A stretch of 64,000 nucleotides of DNA, taken from assembly GCF_021631985.1 (NCBI RefSeq), contig NZ_CP070225.1, positions 9,176,001 to 9,240,000 of the forward strand, given 5' to 3'. The notes under the pieces are model-generated. The model saw only the letters and a program-made list of their open reading frames with translations, was not told the DNA's origin and did no database searches. This document shows, piece after piece, positions 62,682-64,000 of this stretch. The DNA is from Sandaracinus amylolyticus. GTDB lineage: Bacteria > Myxococcota_A > Polyangia > Polyangiales > Sandaracinaceae. The position numbers and the translations under genes are program-made. Position 1 is the stretch's first letter. The number at the start of each line of letters is the position of its first letter.

Positions 62682-64000
62682 GTGCCCCGCGAGTACCCGC
62701 TCGAGAGAACGCGCAACATCGGCATCATGGCGCACATCGATGCCGGCAAGACCACGACGACCGAGCGCATCCTCTTCTACACGGGCGTCAACTACAAGAT
62801 CGGCGAAGTCCACGACGGCGCTGCAACCATGGACTACATGGAGCAGGAGCAGGAGCGTGGAATCACGATCACCTCCGCGGCGACGACCTGCTTCTGGCGG
62901 CCCGAGCTGGGCCTCTTCAACGGTCAGCAGTTCCGCGTCAACATCATCGACACCCCCGGGCACGTCGACTTCACGATCGAAGTCGAGCGCTCGCTGCGCG
63001 TGCTCGATGGCGCGGTGACGGTGTTCGACGGCGTCGCCGGCGTCGAGCCGCAGTCCGAGACGGTGTGGCGTCAGGCCGACCGTTGGCGTGTTCCGCGCAT
63101 CTGCTTCATCAACAAGATGGACCGCGCGGGCGCGAACTTCGACCGCTCGTTCCTGTCGATCAAGGAGCGCCTCGGCGCGAACGCGATCGCGGTGCAGCTG
63201 CCCCTCGGCACCGAGGAGAACCACCGCGGCATCCTCGACATCGTCCGCATGAAGGCGTTCGTCTTCCACGACGACGCGAAGGGCTCGAAGTACGACGTCG
63301 TCGAGATCCCGGCGGAGTACCAGGAGCAGGCGAACAAGACGCGCGAGCGTCTGCTCGAGGCGGTCGCCGAGCTCGATGACAAGCTCATGGAGCGCTACCT
63401 CGAGGGCGACACGAGCTTCACGGTCGACGAGATCCTCGGTGCGCTCCGCACTGGCACCCTCGCGTTCAAGTGCGTGCCCGTCATCTGCGGGTCGGCCTTC
63501 AAGAACAAGGGCGTCCAGCTCCTCCTCAACGCGGTCGTCGACTTCCTCCCGTCGCCCCTCGACATCCCGCCCGTGCAGGGCGAGGACGTCGACGATCCGG
63601 AGAAGAAGCTCAACCGCAAGGCCGACGACAACGAGCCCTTCGCCGGTCTCGCGTTCAAGATCATCAACGATCCCTTCGTCGGTCAGCTGACCTTCATCCG
63701 CGTCTACTCGGGCACGCTCGAGACCGGCACCTCGGTGCTCAACAGCACCAAGGGCAAGCGCGAGCGCGTCGGCCGTCTCCTCCGCATGCACGCGAACAAG
63801 CGCGAGGAGATCAAGGACATCCAGGCGGGCAACATCTGCGCGGCCGTCGGCCTCAAGGACGTCCGCACGGGTGACACGCTCTGCGACGAGAAGCACCCGA
63901 TCATCCTCGAGCGCATGGTCTTCCCGGAGCCCGTGATCTCGCAGGCGATCGAGCCGAAGACGAAGGCCGATCAGACCAAGCTCGGCGAGGCGCTCGGCAA
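62682..64000 (+). CDS. fusA: Elongation factor G (3' part missing)
   Basis: The gene continues beyond the window; about 439 codons are visible. EF-G drives ribosomal translocation using GTP. The GTG at 62682 has GGAG 8 nt upstream. The G domain shows G1 [15 protein letters not shown], the switch region [17 protein letters not shown]3 DTPGHVDFT and G4 NKMDRAG. The later part moves into domain II ([25 protein letters not shown]). The sequence [16 protein letters not shown] matches the housekeeping EF-G of the str operon rather than the paralogue EF-G2, judged by context. Placement after rpsL and rpsG is the standard order; tuf would be expected next. Confidence 0.97.
   Translation, partial: MPREYPLERTRNIGIMAHIDAGKTTTTERILFYTGVNYKIGEVHDGAATMDYMEQEQERGITITSAATTCFWRPELGLFNGQQFRVNIIDTPGHVDFTIEVERSLRVLDGAVTVFDGVAGVEPQSETVWRQADRWRVPRICFINKMDRAGANFDRSFLSIKERLGANAIAVQLPLGTEENHRGILDIVRMKAFVFHDDAKGSKYDVVEIPAEYQEQANKTRERLLEAVAELDDKLMERYLEGDTSFTVDEILGALRTGTLAFKCVPVICGSAFKNKGVQLLLNAVVDFLPSPLDIPPVQGEDVDDPEKKLNRKADDNEPFAGLAFKIINDPFVGQLTFIRVYSGTLETGTSVLNSTKGKRERVGRLLRMHANKREEIKDIQAGNICAAVGLKDVRTGDTLCDEKHPIILERMVFPEPVISQAIEPKTKADQTKLGEALG

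Overview
The window reads as chromosomal DNA of a large-genome myxobacterium, most like the Sandaracinaceae/Polyangiales. The signs are very high GC with strong third-position bias, two proteins with C-terminal MYXO-CTERM-type sorting tails, MopE-like and thrombospondin-3 calcium repeats, many secreted lipoproteins, two Hanks-type kinases with extracytoplasmic tails, PEGA-domain proteins and a BTAD-ATPase regulator. The genus is inference; no rRNA or marker comparison was possible. Long open frames lie antisense to most genes, an artefact of the base composition, and were discarded.

Layout. 1-9953 (minus): a DUF2135 (YfaP-like) protein is translationally coupled to a giant alpha-2-macroglobulin-like protein. 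Downstream are a Cys-rich MYXO-CTERM protein, an OsmC protein whose ribosome-binding site lies in a hairpin, and a truncated BTAD/AAA regulator. 10032-16377: a membrane protein, hypotheticals, a cupredoxin-like lipoprotein, an ASH-domain MYXO-CTERM protein and an aspartate aminotransferase. 16518-20268 (minus): two paralogous VWA/TSP3 lipoproteins. 20703-22240: a Pal-like lipoprotein and a CpoB-like protein. 22289-23818 (minus): SCO1 and heme O synthase, both for cytochrome oxidase assembly. 24005-26521: a Ser/Thr kinase divergent from a lone type III secretion C-ring (SctQ/FliN-type) protein. 26639-30039 (minus): an operon of a single-cluster Fe-S protein, an alkyl-DHAP-synthase-like flavoprotein, a small CxxC protein and an outer-membrane-like protein. 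30203-32971: ribA converges on a MerR-folE-LON-domain operon, placing GTP cyclohydrolases II and I side by side.

33227-37494 (plus): a small protein, two PEGA proteins sharing a C-terminal EQWWFW membrane anchor, and a lipoprotein. These are followed by a 41-bp tandem repeat array filling the gap to a convergent gene. 38446-45297: a coiled-coil/HEAT protein, a LuxR-type regulator, moaC, a polysaccharide flippase and a K+ channel. 45443-53369: dnaK, a possible CxxxCH cytochrome lipoprotein, a CcmF-CcmH fusion, a CcmI-like protein, a protein with a CcmI-like tail, and ssb. 53376-56844: tlyA, a lipoprotein, a membrane protein, tRNA-Gln and pabB, whose 3' end runs into the tRNA. 56891-61237: a Kelch-like lipoprotein, a second kinase and a TPR protein. 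61285-64000: the str operon rpsL-rpsG-fusA (fusA runs off the end), with a consensus promoter and a strongly structured rpsG-fusA spacer.

No phage, insertion sequence, CRISPR array or toxin-antitoxin pair was seen. Most genes are housekeeping or cell-envelope genes. The most unusual items are the flavoprotein/Fe-S operon, the MerR regulator with Cys clusters at both ends, the STN-like insertion in the macroglobulin protein, the pabB-tRNA overlap, and several RNA hairpins at translation starts and operon junctions.
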